The notes beneath the pieces are model-generated. The model made no database searches. It was given only the letters and a program-made list of their open reading frames with translations, and was not told the DNA's origin. A program made the translations under genes and the position numbers. Shown here piece by piece: positions 13,879 to 13,885 of a DNA stretch of 13,885 nt. Numbering within the stretch: the first letter of the stretch is position 1; the number at the start of each line of letters is the position of its first letter. Source of the DNA: CAKSKB01 sp034186235 (GTDB lineage Bacteria > Bacillota > Clostridia > HGM11514); the NCBI GenBank assembly GCA_034186235.1, contig JAXGBA010000011.1, positions 1 to 13,885 of the forward strand, in the 5' to 3' direction.

Positions 13879-13885
13879 AAAGATA

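Overview
The window looks like a low-to-moderate GC Gram-positive anaerobe of the Clostridia, probably a gut commensal. The reasons are AGGAGG-type ribosome binding sites, sigma-A type promoters, LPXTG-type surface proteins with sortases, and Clostridia-like accessory families (Crp/Fnr regulator, NifX-like protein, Fic, GH4, AraC). No RNA gene or CRISPR array was found. Family assignments come from reading the translated sequence by eye; no database search was possible.

Region 1 (2-6942) is a sortase-assembled pilus locus on the + strand. In order it holds: the C-terminal part of a large InlB-repeat/SpaA-domain adhesin ending in LPVAG (probable tip pilin, cut by the left edge); a FimA/RrgB-like major pilin ending in LPVTG; a class C sortase; a protein with four Cna-B isopeptide domains ending in IPQTG (probable basal or anchor pilin); and a small second sortase whose start codon overlaps the stop of the IPQTG gene. 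A strong promoter lies directly before the major pilin gene. A terminator-like hairpin sits between that gene and the first sortase gene, which should make pilin transcripts more abundant than enzyme transcripts. The likely division of labour is that the class C sortase polymerises pilin and the second sortase anchors the IPQTG protein to the wall.

Region 2 (about 6943-8517) is decayed DNA. It holds, on the - strand, a nifX-like gene with an internal deletion and a crp/fnr-family gene broken by an amber codon and cut in its HTH by a GC-rich structured element. These are followed on the + strand by the tail of an IS256-family-like transposase with two hairpins, and a Fic-domain fragment with an intact HPFNDGNGR motif. 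A CRP-like palindrome remains in front of the dead nifX-crp pair.

Region 3 (8545-12253) is AT-richer and intact: two SGNH/GDSL hydrolases of different subfamilies and a 674-residue protein with two pectate-lyase-superfamily segments. None has a signal peptide, so they probably act on imported, small or cytoplasmic glycans.

Region 4 (12276-13821) is decayed again: a GH110-like (alpha-1,3-galactosidase-type) beta-helix gene reduced to three fragments, a 59-residue GH4 N-terminal fragment on the - strand, and an AraC-type regulator with an internal deletion fused in frame to an unrecognised C-terminal fragment. Regions 3 and 4 together look like the remains of a glycan-utilisation island. A near-consensus promoter points out of the right edge.
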